A stretch of DNA of 64,000 nucleotides. Source: [Synechococcus] sp. NIES-970 (GTDB taxonomy: Bacteria > Cyanobacteriota > Cyanobacteriia > Cyanobacteriales > MRBY01). The notes beneath the pieces are model-generated. The model made no database searches and was not told the origin of the DNA. It saw only the letters and a list, made by a program, of their open reading frames with translations. The stretch is from NCBI GenBank assembly GCA_002356215.1, contig AP017959.1:2248195-2312194 (forward strand), given 5' to 3'. The position numbers and the translations under genes are program-made. Shown here in pieces: positions 43,008-54,675 of this stretch; the stretch's first letter is position 1; each line of letters starts with the position of its first letter.

Positions 43008-43966
43008 TGTCTAGTACTAATGTCATGACGGTTCTGATCCAAGATCGAGAAGAGCTTAAATATTTTTCTCCTTCTAAATCAATGAAAGTCATTGAGCTTG
43101 ATAATTTTAATGAGACTAAATCTACACCAAATTTATTTGTTTTAGCTTCCTTTAGTGGCTTATCAAAAGTTGCAGAGATTGTTAGAGTTGCGAACAACAA
43201 ACATCATTTACGTGCTTTATTCGTACGTGAAGACATTGATTCTAAATGGTTGCCACAGGTCTTTGATCAAGCTAATTTACGCATCATGCGGAATACCTTT
43301 ATACATAAAAATCAGGAGTTACCTCAACGGGTAATTAATGCTTGGTTGCTGCAAGCTCAGGATGTCTTAATTGCTGAGGCGATCGCCTTAAGGGATCATC
43401 TGTTGGTTTTTAGTTGTGCGCTGGAAAAATTGGAGATTTCCTTTGATTCTTTACCTGCCTTGAAACGCATTGAACCTGAAGATTGGCCTAATTTTGAGCT
43501 TGATGCTGATGGTAGTTATTTATACTGGAAAAAAGCAGATATTCATCTTGATCTGGATGCTTTGCGTTGTGCAGTTGATCCGGTTTGGAAACAAAAAGCT
43601 GAAGCAATTAAATTGAGTCATGATCAAGCCTTTGGTCAGGCGATCGCCACTTTGCGTAAACAGCATAAACTTCGTCAATCAGACATTGTGGGTTTATCAG
43701 CGCGTCAGGTTAGCAGGATTGAAAATGGCGAGGGTACAAAACTCGAAACTCTTGAACTACTTGCAAAGGTTCACAATCTAGAAATCAATGATTATCTAGA
43801 GGCGATCGCAAATCTAATGACAGATGTTTCATCTAATTACATCACATTAGAAGAGAAAAGAGAGAGTTTTAGTGATTGGGAAGATCTAATGGGTGATCCC
43901 CAAGAGATTGAAGTCAAGTATCATCGATTTACTCATGAAAATCAAAATTCAGGAGATCATAACTAA
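43007..43966 (+). CDS. DUF2442 protein with XRE-type helix-turn-helix domain
   Basis: The 319-residue protein has a ~150-residue N-terminal region of unknown type, then a DUF2442-like segment (about 160-195: FELDADGSYLYWKKADIHLD then LDALRCAVDP). An XRE/Cro-type helix-turn-helix follows (about 210-265: AIATLRKQHKLRQSDIVGLS then ARQVSRIENGEG and TLELLAKVHNLE). An acidic C-terminus ends the protein. DUF2442 proteins pair with DUF4160, and a fused DNA-binding domain is what an autoregulating antitoxin would carry. ATG 43007 has AAGGAG eight bases upstream; a GTG at 43004 is possible. Its TAA overlaps the next ATG by one base. Unlike the other two cassette genes it contains HIP1 octamers. Confidence 0.75.
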   Translation: MSSTNVMTVLIQDREELKYFSPSKSMKVIELDNFNETKSTPNLFVLASFSGLSKVAEIVRVANNKHHLRALFVREDIDSKWLPQVFDQANLRIMRNTFIHKNQELPQRVINAWLLQAQDVLIAEAIALRDHLLVFSCALEKLEISFDSLPALKRIEPEDWPNFELDADGSYLYWKKADIHLDLDALRCAVDPVWKQKAEAIKLSHDQAFGQAIATLRKQHKLRQSDIVGLSARQVSRIENGEGTKLETLELLAKVHNLEINDYLEAIANLMTDVSSNYITLEEKRESFSDWEDLMGDPQEIEVKYHRFTHENQNSGDHN

Positions 43967-45019
43967 TGATGCAAGTGCTAATTGACTCCAATCTTGTCTT
44001 AGAACGTTTCTTGAATCGAGACAATGATATATTTAAACAATCTCAGAAATTATTTCAATTTATCAAAAAAAACAGAAGATATTGATTTTTGGGTGGCAAA
44101 GCCCAACTTTAATAAAGCGATTGAATATCTTAAACTATCTCAAAAATCTTCAGCTAAATTAGAGTTAATTATTGCACAACTAAGTTCATTGTTTTGCGTC
44201 GTGGATGGAACAACGGAGATCTTTAAAAATGCTCTTCATTATGAGGATTTTGAGACAGGTTTTGAAATTGAGTGTCTTTTTCTATTAAATGCAGATGCAA
44301 TTGTCACCCAGAATCCTGAAAAATATTCTTATAAAGATCAAAAACAACTACTTGTTTGGTCTGTAGATGATTTGATTAGTCGTTATCTATTAAATAAATC
44401 TTTTGCTGTTGAATACCGATTTCAAGAAAACAAATATCATCAGCTTTCAATACAAAGTATTGAGTATGAGCGATTGTTAAAATATAAAATCAGAAATACC
44501 ATATCTATAGTTATGGATGCTCTTACAATCCTTAAATCTTACGGCTATTGTGGCGTAGGATTTGATGATTTTAAAACAAGGCTTTATAAATCAGAAAATA
44601 CAGTTCGCAGCATTATTAGTGACTTAGAACATTTTAATTTAGCTTATCGAGACAGATCAAATTCTCGTATATATGCCAATAAAAATTTGCTAGATACAGG
44701 AAAGAAAGATATTGCGGAGTACATATCATCTTTATTGAAAAAACACCTTGTAGTGCAAGAGATTTATAAATATATTGAAGAAAAAAAATATATTACTTCA
44801 TCAAGAGTTGAAGAAATAATTAAGCAAGTATTTTCATGTGAAAACATATCAAATAAAACGCAAAAAGACTATAGAACAAGATTTATATCTTGGCTGAAAT
44901 TTGCTGAGCTTTTAGAAAATCGACAAAAAAATTTCTATTTCATTCCAAGCCAAGAATATAGTAATAAATATCAATCTCATTTCTATCAACAATTGGAATT
45001 ACCCCTTTTGGTTGTTTAA
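43966..45019 (+). pseudogene. PIN-domain / winged-helix-like gene, split by a frameshift at an A8 run
   Basis: ATG 43966 (overlapping the previous stop) opens a PIN-domain start, MQVLIDSNLVLERFLNRDND, but the frame stops at TGA 44092-44094. The rest continues from the A run in the +1 frame to 45019. It completes the PIN domain (IIAQLSSLFCVVDGT, then YEDFETGFEIECLFLLNADA and IVTQNPEK, with conserved acids). About 220 further residues include winged-helix-like segments (SENTVRSIISDLEHFNLAYR) and a KDYRTRFISWLKFAELLE motif. The frames meet at eight A (44065-44072); with seven A the gene would encode one ~350-residue protein. It may be phase-variable, expressed by slippage, inactivated, or a sequencing error. 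It is AT-rich and has no HIP1 octamer. Confidence 0.7.
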
Positions 45020-45025
45020 AACAAT

Positions 45026-45061
45026 AAAAAAGACGGGGCGAAATAGCACACCGTCTCTTTT
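45026..45061. terminator. Bidirectional terminator between the cassette and ndhD
   Basis: AGACGG (45031-45036), preceded by an A-run, pairs with CCGTCT (45051-45056), which is followed by CTTTT. A-rich and T-rich arms flank the stem, so it can terminate transcripts from both convergent genes. Confidence 0.7.
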
Positions 45062-45076
45062 CACTTTAGGGTTTTA

Positions 45077-46657
45077 TTATCTAATGTCTGGGGCGCGGAG
45101 AACTGCAACATCCAAACTTGTTGCTTTGGCAGTTTGTTGGAGACTAGGCACAGAAGCCCGTAACACTTGGGTTAACTGCTCCGTTGTTGAAGCATAAATT
45201 TGAGTGACCGCTTTTGGATAAACACCAATCCCAATAATCGGAATTAAGAGACAGGCAATCACAAACACTTCACGGGGTTCTGCATCAACCAGTTTTTCAT
45301 GTTCCACAAGCTCTTTGTTTTCGGGTCCATAGAGGATTTCCCGCAACATTGAAAGTAGATAAATCGGTGTTAAAATTACCCCGATCGCCGCCAAGAAAAC
45401 AATAATCACGCGGAAAGTTGGGTTGTAGGCATCACTCGTTGCAAAACCGACAAACACCATTAGTTCAGCCACGAAACCACTCATCCCAGGGAGAGCGAGG
45501 GATGCCATCGAACAGGTTGTCCACATGGCAAAAATTTTCTTCATTTGCTTGCCGACACCGCCCATTTCATCGAGCATCAGCGTGTGGGTACGGTCATAGG
45601 TTGCGCCGACCATAAAGAAGAGACTCGCCCCGATTAACCCATGGGAAATCATTTGCAGCATTGCGCCACTGGTTCCCAAATCGGTAAAGGATGCCATCCC
45701 AATCAACACAAAACCCATGTGGGAAATGGAGGAATAGGCAATTTTTCGCTTGAGGTTGCGCTGGGCAAAGGAGGTTAACGCCGCGTAGACAATATTCACC
45801 ACACCCAAAATCACGAGGACAGGTCCAAATACTGCATGGGCATCGGGTAACATTCCGGCATTCATCCGCAGGAGGGCATATCCACCCATTTTCAAGAGGA
45901 TGCCGGCGAGGAGCATGTGCGCAGGGGCTGTGGCTTCACCGTGGGCATCGGGTAACCATGTATGCAATGGGAAAATCGGCAGTTTGACCCCATAGGCAAT
46001 CAGTAAACCACCGTAGAGCAACAGTTGCAGATTTAGCCCGAAATCCTTGTGGGCGATCGCCGTCATATCGAAGGTGACCGTATCCCCATAGAACGCCATC
46101 GTCAGGGCTGCAATCAGGATAAACAGCGAACCACCCGCCGTATAGAGAATGAATTTCGTTGCCGCGTAGAGCCGTTTTTTGCCGCCCCAAATGGAGAGGA
46201 TGAGGTACACCGGCACTAGTTCCAGCTCCCAGGTGAAGAAGAACAGGAGCATATCCTGCACCGCAAACACCGCAATTTGACCGCCGTACATCAACAGCAT
46301 CAGGAAATAAAACAGTTTCGGCTTAAAGGTCACAGGCCATGCCGCCAAGGTTGCCAAGGTGGTGATAAACCCCGTCAGCAAAATCAACGGCATCGATAAC
46401 CCATCGGCCCCCACAGACCAGCGCAGATCGATCGCCTCCACCCACTGATAACTTTCCACCAGTTGCAGATTTGGATTGCTGAAATCGTAGCTGGTATAAA
46501 ATGCCGCCACAATGATACTGAAATTGATTAGGCCAATCGTTAGGGCATACCAGCGCACCGTTTTACCATCCTTGTCAGGGATGATCGGCAGCAGCAGGGC
46601 AGCGGCGATCGGGAATAAAATAATCGTGGTTAACCACGGGAAATTAGCAAAGTCCAT
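45077..46657 (-). CDS. ndhD: NAD(P)H-quinone oxidoreductase (NDH-1) subunit 4, NdhD
   Basis: The 526-residue polytopic thylakoid protein belongs to the proton-pumping antiporter-like subunits of NDH-1, used in respiration and cyclic electron flow. About 14 membrane helices are visible. Conserved features include [15 protein letters not shown], the [11 protein letters not shown] glutamate in a membrane helix, [29 protein letters not shown] and [14 protein letters not shown]. The sequence resembles the respiratory/cyclic NdhD1-type rather than the CO2-uptake NdhD3/NdhD4 forms, and no cup genes are nearby. It is convergent with the accessory cassette. Confidence 0.93.
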   Translation of the reverse strand: MDFANFPWLTTIILFPIAAALLLPIIPDKDGKTVRWYALTIGLINFSIIVAAFYTSYDFSNPNLQLVESYQWVEAIDLRWSVGADGLSMPLILLTGFITTLATLAAWPVTFKPKLFYFLMLLMYGGQIAVFAVQDMLLFFFTWELELVPVYLILSIWGGKKRLYAATKFILYTAGGSLFILIAALTMAFYGDTVTFDMTAIAHKDFGLNLQLLLYGGLLIAYGVKLPIFPLHTWLPDAHGEATAPAHMLLAGILLKMGGYALLRMNAGMLPDAHAVFGPVLVILGVVNIVYAALTSFAQRNLKRKIAYSSISHMGFVLIGMASFTDLGTSGAMLQMISHGLIGASLFFMVGATYDRTHTLMLDEMGGVGKQMKKIFAMWTTCSMASLALPGMSGFVAELMVFVGFATSDAYNPTFRVIIVFLAAIGVILTPIYLLSMLREILYGPENKELVEHEKLVDAEPREVFVIACLLIPIIGIGVYPKAVTQIYASTTEQLTQVLRASVPSLQQTAKATSLDVAVLRAPDIR

Positions 46658-46971
46658 ACAAACTCAAGAAAAATTAATCGCTGTTTCTTAAAAAGAGAAT
46701 CGTTATCAATCACAGATGAAGAACAAAGAAAATGGCTTTAGCCTGTGCAACCAACAAAGTTAGGACAAAAGATTTAGAGCCTCTACCGTTACTTGTACCA
46801 TCCCCAAATTTCCTTGACCGTCTCCACCGGGGAACTGCAATACTCCTTAACTTTGCGCCCCAATTCCGTCGCCAAAATCAAGATCCCCTAGCAATTCACC
46901 CAAGAAAGTTCCTAAAGTGAAGAGAAAGATTCACAAAATTTTTCTTTGCCATTTTCAGGAGCAGACAAACC
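46658..46971. other. 314-base divergent region between ndhD and the rhodanese gene
   Basis: AT-rich near both genes. A 62-codon plus-strand open frame (46732-46920) has no ribosome site and an unconvincing composition. Nothing else is recognised. Confidence 0.5.
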
Positions 46972-47319
46972 GTGAGCGATCGCCTAACCATCCGTGAAAT
47001 TCAGCCCGATGCTTTTGCCCAACGCCAAGCCGAAACGAAAGCCCTACAACTGATTGATGTGCGAGAGCCCTTTGAGCTAGAAATCGTTGCCCTCGAAGGA
47101 TTTCAAAATTTGCCCCTGAGCCAATTTGAACAATGGTCACCCCGCATTGCCGTCGACTTTGATCCCACCGCTGAAACTTACGTCCTCTGTCACCACGGGA
47201 TGCGCTCGGCCCAAATGTGTCAATGGTTGCTCCAAAACGGCTTCGTAAACGTCATTAATATTGCTGGCGGGATTCACAGCTATGCTCTCAGTGTCGATCG
47301 CCAATTACCACGCTACTAG
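46972..47319 (+). CDS. Rhodanese-like domain protein
   Basis: The 115-residue protein is a single rhodanese domain, a sulfur-carrier fold. It shows LQLIDVREPFELEIVALEG, YVLCHHGMRSAQMC with the active-site cysteine in the CxxGxRS-type loop, and VINIAGGIHSYAL. It may transfer sulfane sulfur in thiolation reactions. The start is GTG 46972, with CAGGAG about 10 bases upstream; no ATG is available at this end. A terminator is not obvious before hrcA, so the two could be co-transcribed, though 107 bases separate them. Confidence 0.88.
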   Translation: MSDRLTIREIQPDAFAQRQAETKALQLIDVREPFELEIVALEGFQNLPLSQFEQWSPRIAVDFDPTAETYVLCHHGMRSAQMCQWLLQNGFVNVINIAGGIHSYALSVDRQLPRY

Positions 47320-47432
47320 GAACAGATAGGCTATACTAACCCCAATTCAGACCTTAAATCTTTATTAACAAAGCTGCATTTTTTTAAGAATCTCTTTACA
47401 TTTCTTGGTATTAAGATCACATTTGTTTGCAT

Positions 47433-48476
47433 ATGGTTGCTCAGAAAATTCTCAGCCCCCGCCATCAACATATTTTTCGGGCAACGGTAAACCATTACAT
47501 TTCCACTGCCGAGCCTGTGGGGTCTAAAACCCTTGTGGAGGAATATGATTTTCAGGTCAGTTCCGCCACGGTGCGCAACGTAATGGGCAAACTCGAAAAG
47601 GCAGGATTTTTGTATCAACCCCATGTGTCTGCGGGGCGAATTCCGTCGGATTCTGGCTATCGCCTTTATGTGGATGAACTGGTGACCCCAAATCCAAACA
47701 AGCGCCAACAAGCGAGCTATACCTTGCAGGAACAATCTGAGGAATTTTGGGGTTTGGAATCGACACTCCAACGGGCAACACAGATTTTGGCAACTCTTAG
47801 TGGCTATATTGCCTTGATCACCGTTCCCCACAAAAATAATGCGCGGTTAAGATATTTGCAGTTACTGGCGATCGCTCCCCAACGGATCATGATGATCGTC
47901 GTGACCGATAGCTTTCAGCCCCAATCGATTCCCCTCACCATTGACTGTGATAGTGCGGAATTGGAAGTGTTGTCAAATTTTTTGAATCACCATCTCCAAG
48001 GGCGATCGCTCCAAGAGATTGCCCATCTCGATTTAGAATCGCTGGATCAAAATTTTCGCCACTGTGCTGAGCTTTTACAAACTATTTGTCAAAAAATTTC
48101 CCAAGTCGCTCCCAGTGTTATTTCTACGCCAATTTTAGTGCGCGGCATTTCTGAAGTCTTGCGCCAACCGGAATTTTCTCAAATTGAACAGTTACAAACC
48201 CTTTTACATCTGATCGAAGCGCGACAGGAACAATTGCTGCCTGTGTTGTTTGATAATTTATTGGGCGATCGCCACACCTTAATTCACATTGGCGCAGAAA
48301 ATCCCCTCGAACCGATGAAAACCTGTGCCTTAATTTCTGCGAATTACTACCAAGAAGAAATCCCCGTCGGCAGTGTTGCCGTGATTGGCCCCACACGAAT
48401 GTTTTATGAAAATGCGATCGCCCTCGTGGAAGCCACTGCTGACTATCTTTCTAACAATTTAAACCCTGCAATTTAA
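47433..48476 (+). CDS. hrcA: Heat-inducible transcription repressor HrcA
   Basis: The 347-residue repressor binds the CIRCE element upstream of groESL/groEL2 and releases it on heat shock. The N-terminal winged helix contains LSPRHQHIFRATVNHYISTA then EPVGSKTLVEEY, and VSSATVRNVMGKLEKAGFLY then QPHVSAGRIPS. The C-terminal GAF-like dimerisation part ends SVAVIGPTRMFYENAI. No CIRCE inverted repeat lies upstream, so autoregulation by CIRCE is not indicated, and no chaperone gene is adjacent. ATG 47433 is preferred to a TTG two codons earlier. A terminator follows at 48493. Confidence 0.93.
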   Translation: MVAQKILSPRHQHIFRATVNHYISTAEPVGSKTLVEEYDFQVSSATVRNVMGKLEKAGFLYQPHVSAGRIPSDSGYRLYVDELVTPNPNKRQQASYTLQEQSEEFWGLESTLQRATQILATLSGYIALITVPHKNNARLRYLQLLAIAPQRIMMIVVTDSFQPQSIPLTIDCDSAELEVLSNFLNHHLQGRSLQEIAHLDLESLDQNFRHCAELLQTICQKISQVAPSVISTPILVRGISEVLRQPEFSQIEQLQTLLHLIEARQEQLLPVLFDNLLGDRHTLIHIGAENPLEPMKTCALISANYYQEEIPVGSVAVIGPTRMFYENAIALVEATADYLSNNLNPAI

Positions 48477-48492
48477 TATAGCTAAATTATGA

Positions 48493-48523
48493 AAAAACAA
48501 TGATAAATCAAGTCATTGTTTTT
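48493..48523 (+). terminator. Intrinsic terminator after hrcA
   Basis: AAAAACAATGA (48493-48503) pairs perfectly with TCATTGTTTTT (48513-48523) around a nine-base loop, and the 3' arm itself ends in a T-run. Confidence 0.75.
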
Positions 48524-48574
48524 CGTTTATAGTGGGAACCGCAAACAATTTGGCTGGCGATCGCCGAAACTTTT

Positions 48575-49141
48575 ATGGGCTTTGAATGGAACATTCCAAT
48601 TTTCGCTTTGGCGCTGAGTATTGATTCCCTCTCTGCTGCCTTGGCCTTGGGGGGAAGGAATTTTTCCCGACAGCGGGCCCTCTTTTTTGCCCTAAGTTCT
48701 GGGTTGTCAGAGGGTGGGGCGATCGCCTTAGGATTTCTTTTAGGCCATTTTGCCCAAGATGTTATCGTCGCCTATGATCACTGGGTTGCCTTTATCCTAC
48801 TGGTCTTGGTTGGGGGGCATATGTGCTACAACGCCTACTGGGAAATGCGTTCTGCAAAACCAGAAGAAGGAACAACCTCCCCCATAAAAACCCATAGCCT
48901 CTGGAAGATTGTATTTGTCTCCAGCATTACCAGCATTGACTCTTTAGGTGTTGGTGTTTCCCTTGGTCTCTTAGAAAAACCTGCTATTCCTTACTCTCTT
49001 GGTATCGGGGCCGCCGCTTTTTTGGCTACTTATGTCGGCTTATTTTTAGCGAAGAAAATCTCTGGACATCTAGGGGAAAAAGTTGAATTTTTTGGGGGTG
49101 GTATCTTAATCGCCCTTGGCATCAAAATGCTCTCCCTCTAG
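48575..49141 (+). CDS. MntP-like putative manganese efflux pump
   Basis: The 188-residue membrane protein has six hydrophobic segments in two repeated halves. Each half carries a SIDSL motif (LSIDSLSAALALGG near 15-28 and SITSIDSLGVGVSLG near 115-129), where MntP proteins have conserved aspartates in membrane helices. This fits the DUF204/MntP family of Mn2+ exporters. Manganese balance matters for photosystem II. The yybP-ykoY riboswitch that precedes some mntP genes was not seen in the short upstream region, which is mostly taken by the hrcA terminator. Substrate assignment is by family only. Confidence 0.8.
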   Translation: MGFEWNIPIFALALSIDSLSAALALGGRNFSRQRALFFALSSGLSEGGAIALGFLLGHFAQDVIVAYDHWVAFILLVLVGGHMCYNAYWEMRSAKPEEGTTSPIKTHSLWKIVFVSSITSIDSLGVGVSLGLLEKPAIPYSLGIGAAAFLATYVGLFLAKKISGHLGEKVEFFGGGILIALGIKMLSL

Positions 49142-49154
49142 CCCCCCGGCCCCA

Positions 49155-49538
49155 TTACAAAAGTCCTTCCAATTGACGACGAATCCGATCTAAGTCTGCC
49201 AGATCTGCTTCTTCTTTTGTAGAAGCCGGCTTCTGGTGATTGCCCTCAGGATCCCAATCTAAATCTGCCACATTTGCTTCGGGAGGGGTCGCTAATTCCC
49301 CAGCAGCAATTCGTTGCCAATCATAGTCTGCATCGCGGCAAAACTCGATAATATCCTCTTCGTCCATGGCTTCGATCGATACTGAAGGGAAGTCTTGGGC
49401 TTCTAGCATTAGTCCGAAGCGCGTAGCGTCATCTTCATCTTCGAACATTAAGATTTTATTGCGATCGCCTGTTTGTAGTGTGTGAATCCCTTCATTTTCC
49501 GTCCGCGCATTGAACAGTAAGACGTAAATTCGACTCAT
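49155..49538 (-). CDS. DUF3110 family protein
   Basis: The 127-residue soluble protein is conserved in cyanobacteria and plants. It starts MSRIYVLLFNARTENEGIHT, continues with ILMFEDEDDATRFGLMLEAQ and FPSVSIEAMDEEDIIEFCRD, and ends in an acidic tail (EEADLADLDRIRRQLEGLL). The function is unknown. ATG 49538 is chosen because AGGAGATATCC lies directly upstream and family similarity begins there. The open frame extends to 49637, but the extra residues look like leader. It is convergent with the MntP-like gene, 13 bases apart. Confidence 0.8.
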   Translation of the reverse strand: MSRIYVLLFNARTENEGIHTLQTGDRNKILMFEDEDDATRFGLMLEAQDFPSVSIEAMDEEDIIEFCRDADYDWQRIAAGELATPPEANVADLDWDPEGNHQKPASTKEEADLADLDRIRRQLEGLL

Positions 49539-49822
49539 GGATATCTCCTGAAAAAAGAATAGATTGGCTGCCTGGGGGAAAGCCCTGAGATTGTTTATGA
49601 TAATAATGTAGCTGAAAATTTTGCTCAAATTTTCCAAACAATATGACCCAAAGATGTACCTGTTAATTCAGTTCGTAATCTTTTATTGAGACTCTTTTGG
49701 GCACTTAATGAATCTTTGCATAAAAGTAGCTGAAGGAACTTTTTTGAACCTAAGGCTTCATCGGAACTAGGCGTTGATTTTCTGACGAATTATTTAACGT
49801 TATTGCAACCCAGGGGGCAACC

Positions 49823-50317
49823 ATGAAAATATTCTCTGCTAAAACCATCGCAGGGGCAACCTTGCTAGCCCTTACTGCCAGTATCGGGATCATGACCCCA
49901 CGGGCGATCGCTGGCCCAGCAACTTTTACGATCGCCGCCAATGGGAGCATCACATCTAATGAAGCTTTTAATGGCACCATTACTGGCCAGGCAGGGGGAT
50001 CAGTGAATAGCAATTTTTGTGGTTGGATTTCTGGCAGTCCAAACCATACCTTCCGCATTAATGGCAATGGCTTAATGTCTCTAAATTTGAGCGTTGTTGA
50101 TGCCAATGGCGGTGTTTCCCGGCCCTTCACGATTTTAGTCAAAAATGCTGACGATCCGAATGCTGCGCCTTTCTGTGCGATCGCCGATCCAGCCAGTGGT
50201 ATTCCCGCCGAAATTGGTGGCGCTTGGAATCCTGGTCGCTACCAAGTCTTCATTGGCAGCTTTGAACGAGGGGGCAGTGCAAGTCAAGCGCCCTACGTAC
50301 TCCAAATCTCCCAATAA
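49823..50317 (+). CDS. Small exported protein of unknown function
   Basis: The 164-residue protein has a signal peptide (MKIFSAKTIAGATLLALTAS, cleavage after AIA near residue 30). A Gly/Asn/Ser-rich beta-type domain follows, containing two cysteines (SNFCGWISG and APFCAIAD) that could form a disulfide. The C-terminus ends GGSASQAPYVLQISQ. I do not recognise the family; the composition resembles secreted cyanobacterial proteins. A strong terminator follows at 50411. Confidence 0.7.
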   Translation: MKIFSAKTIAGATLLALTASIGIMTPRAIAGPATFTIAANGSITSNEAFNGTITGQAGGSVNSNFCGWISGSPNHTFRINGNGLMSLNLSVVDANGGVSRPFTILVKNADDPNAAPFCAIADPASGIPAEIGGAWNPGRYQVFIGSFERGGSASQAPYVLQISQ

Positions 50318-50410
50318 TTGAATTATCGCGGCATTTTGCGATGGTTTCCCCCTTGGCGATCATCAACAAATCCCATTAACTAGTAAGCCTTAAAATAGCA
50401 ATAAAGCACT

Positions 50411-50446
50411 GCCCTCCTTTCTAATACAGAAAGGAGGGCAATTTTT
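50411..50446 (+). terminator. Strong intrinsic terminator between convergent genes
   Basis: GCCCTCCTTTCT (50411-50422) pairs perfectly with AGAAAGGAGGGC (50428-50439) around a five-base loop, followed by AATTTTT. It terminates the exported-protein gene and, read on the other strand, lies just after apcE. Confidence 0.88.
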
Positions 50447-50481
50447 AAGGATTTAACGCCGCACTTGGAGGCATTCAAACA

Positions 50482-53151
<2,670 letters not shown>

Positions 53152-53423
53152 TCAACTATCTCCAATCAAAAATGTTCAATTTATAGCGAAATAGGGGAGA
53201 AAGTCAGCAAGAGTTTTCGGGTTCCCTTTGGCGATCGCTTCTCCCAAGTGCTTTATTAAATGAGATGTTTATCGGTTAGCTAGACTTTAGGGTAGAACGT
53301 TTCCGGCCCGGACACGAAATTTATTAAGAAGTATGTCAGAAATTCAGGAAAACTGGGGATCAAGGTTGCACAATGTGACCTGTACTGTTTTCGGTGCATA
53401 AATCTGTCCCCAGCTTTTCCCCC

Positions 53424-54617
53424 ATGACTAACCAGAGCGATCGCCAACAAGCTGTCCGTAATCTCTACAACACCTATCCCTTTCCGCCGGAACCCTTATT
53501 GGACGAACCGCCTCCAGGATACAACTGGCGCTGGCATTGGCAAGCAGCCTACAACTTTTGCACTGGTCGCAAGCCCGCCACGGACAAAATTCGCATCCTC
53601 GACGCCGGTTGTGGTACGGGGGTAGGGACAGAATATTTAATCCATCTCAACCCCGAAGCAGAAATTGTCGGTATCGATCTCAGTGAAGGTGCCTTAGAAG
53701 TGGCCGAAAAACGCTGTCAGCAGTCTGGAGTACGGGACAGTCACAGGGCTCCAGTCAGTTTTCAGCGCTTACCCATTGAGCAGGCAGCGGAACTCGCCGG
53801 GGAATTTGATCTGATCAATTGCGTGGGTGTGCTGCACCATCTGCCCGACCCGATCCAGGGGATCCAAGCCCTGGCGAAAAAATTAGCACCGGGCGGGATT
53901 TTTCATATCTTTGTCTATGCCGAATTGGGCCGCTGGGAAATTCAACTGATGCAGGAGGCGATCGCCCTTTTGCAGAACGAGAAACGGGGTGATTACATTG
54001 ACGGCGTTAAGGTGGGACGGCAAATTTTTGCGAGCCTGCCAGAAACTAATCGCCTCGTGCAGTACGACAAAGAGCGTTGGTCCTTAGAAAATCACCGGGA
54101 TGCGTCCTTTGCAGATATGTATGTCCATCCCCAGGAAGTGGATTACAACATCAAGACTTTGTTTGAATTGATCGATGCTTCGGGCTTAGAATTTGTGGGC
54201 TTTTCTAACCCACAGTTTTGGGACTTAGAACGACTGGTGGGTAAGGAACCAGAATTGATCGAACGGGCGAAAAATCTAGATGAACGGTCCCGTTATCGGT
54301 TGACCGAGCTGTTGGATACGAGCATCAGTCACTATGAATTTTTCCTCTGCAAACCGCCTTTAACAAAAGCAGACTGGTCTGAGGATGAGTTGCTCGCCCA
54401 GGCGATCGCCACAGTGCATCCCTGTTTAAATGGTTGGCCCAGTCAGTCCTTGTTCGATTATGACTATCAACTCATCAGCCTCAGCGATCTTGAATTTCAG
54501 TTTATGCAAGCCTGTGATGGGACGAAAACCGTTGGGGAAATCACCCAAGCTTTGGGCATAGGGTTCGATCTTGGGCGATCGCTCCAAGCGAGGCAGTTAA
54601 TTATGTTGACTCCGTAG
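53424..54617 (+). CDS. SAM-dependent methyltransferase with C-terminal extension
   Basis: The 397-residue protein has a class I methyltransferase domain at about 60-200: motif I ILDAGCGTGVGTEYL, motif II IVGIDLSEGAL, and CVGVLHHLPDP. A ~190-residue C-terminal extension ends in a segment like the PqqD/B12-binding-type winged helix (CDGTKTVGEITQALGIGFDL). The N-terminus has RNLYNTYPFPPEPLLDEPPP, common in cyanobacterial members. The substrate is unknown. ATG 53424 begins the conserved part; an in-frame GTG at 53394 would add ten residues. It is divergent from apcE across a 278-base gap. Confidence 0.8.
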   Translation: MTNQSDRQQAVRNLYNTYPFPPEPLLDEPPPGYNWRWHWQAAYNFCTGRKPATDKIRILDAGCGTGVGTEYLIHLNPEAEIVGIDLSEGALEVAEKRCQQSGVRDSHRAPVSFQRLPIEQAAELAGEFDLINCVGVLHHLPDPIQGIQALAKKLAPGGIFHIFVYAELGRWEIQLMQEAIALLQNEKRGDYIDGVKVGRQIFASLPETNRLVQYDKERWSLENHRDASFADMYVHPQEVDYNIKTLFELIDASGLEFVGFSNPQFWDLERLVGKEPELIERAKNLDERSRYRLTELLDTSISHYEFFLCKPPLTKADWSEDELLAQAIATVHPCLNGWPSQSLFDYDYQLISLSDLEFQFMQACDGTKTVGEITQALGIGFDLGRSLQARQLIMLTP

Positions 54618-54675
54618 AAGACTATCAAGCGGCAGGAGAAGCTTTACCAAAACCCACCGCTGTTTTAATTGCGAC

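Noticed and set aside
46732-46920. 62-codon plus-strand frame between ndhD and the rhodanese gene
   Set aside because: No start signal and no recognisable protein pattern.
47320-47432. CIRCE operator upstream of hrcA
   Set aside because: No TTAGCACTC / GAGTGCTAA inverted repeat is present.
48524-48574. yybP-ykoY manganese riboswitch before the MntP-like gene
   Set aside because: Only about 50 bases lie between the hrcA terminator and the start codon, and the motif is not there.
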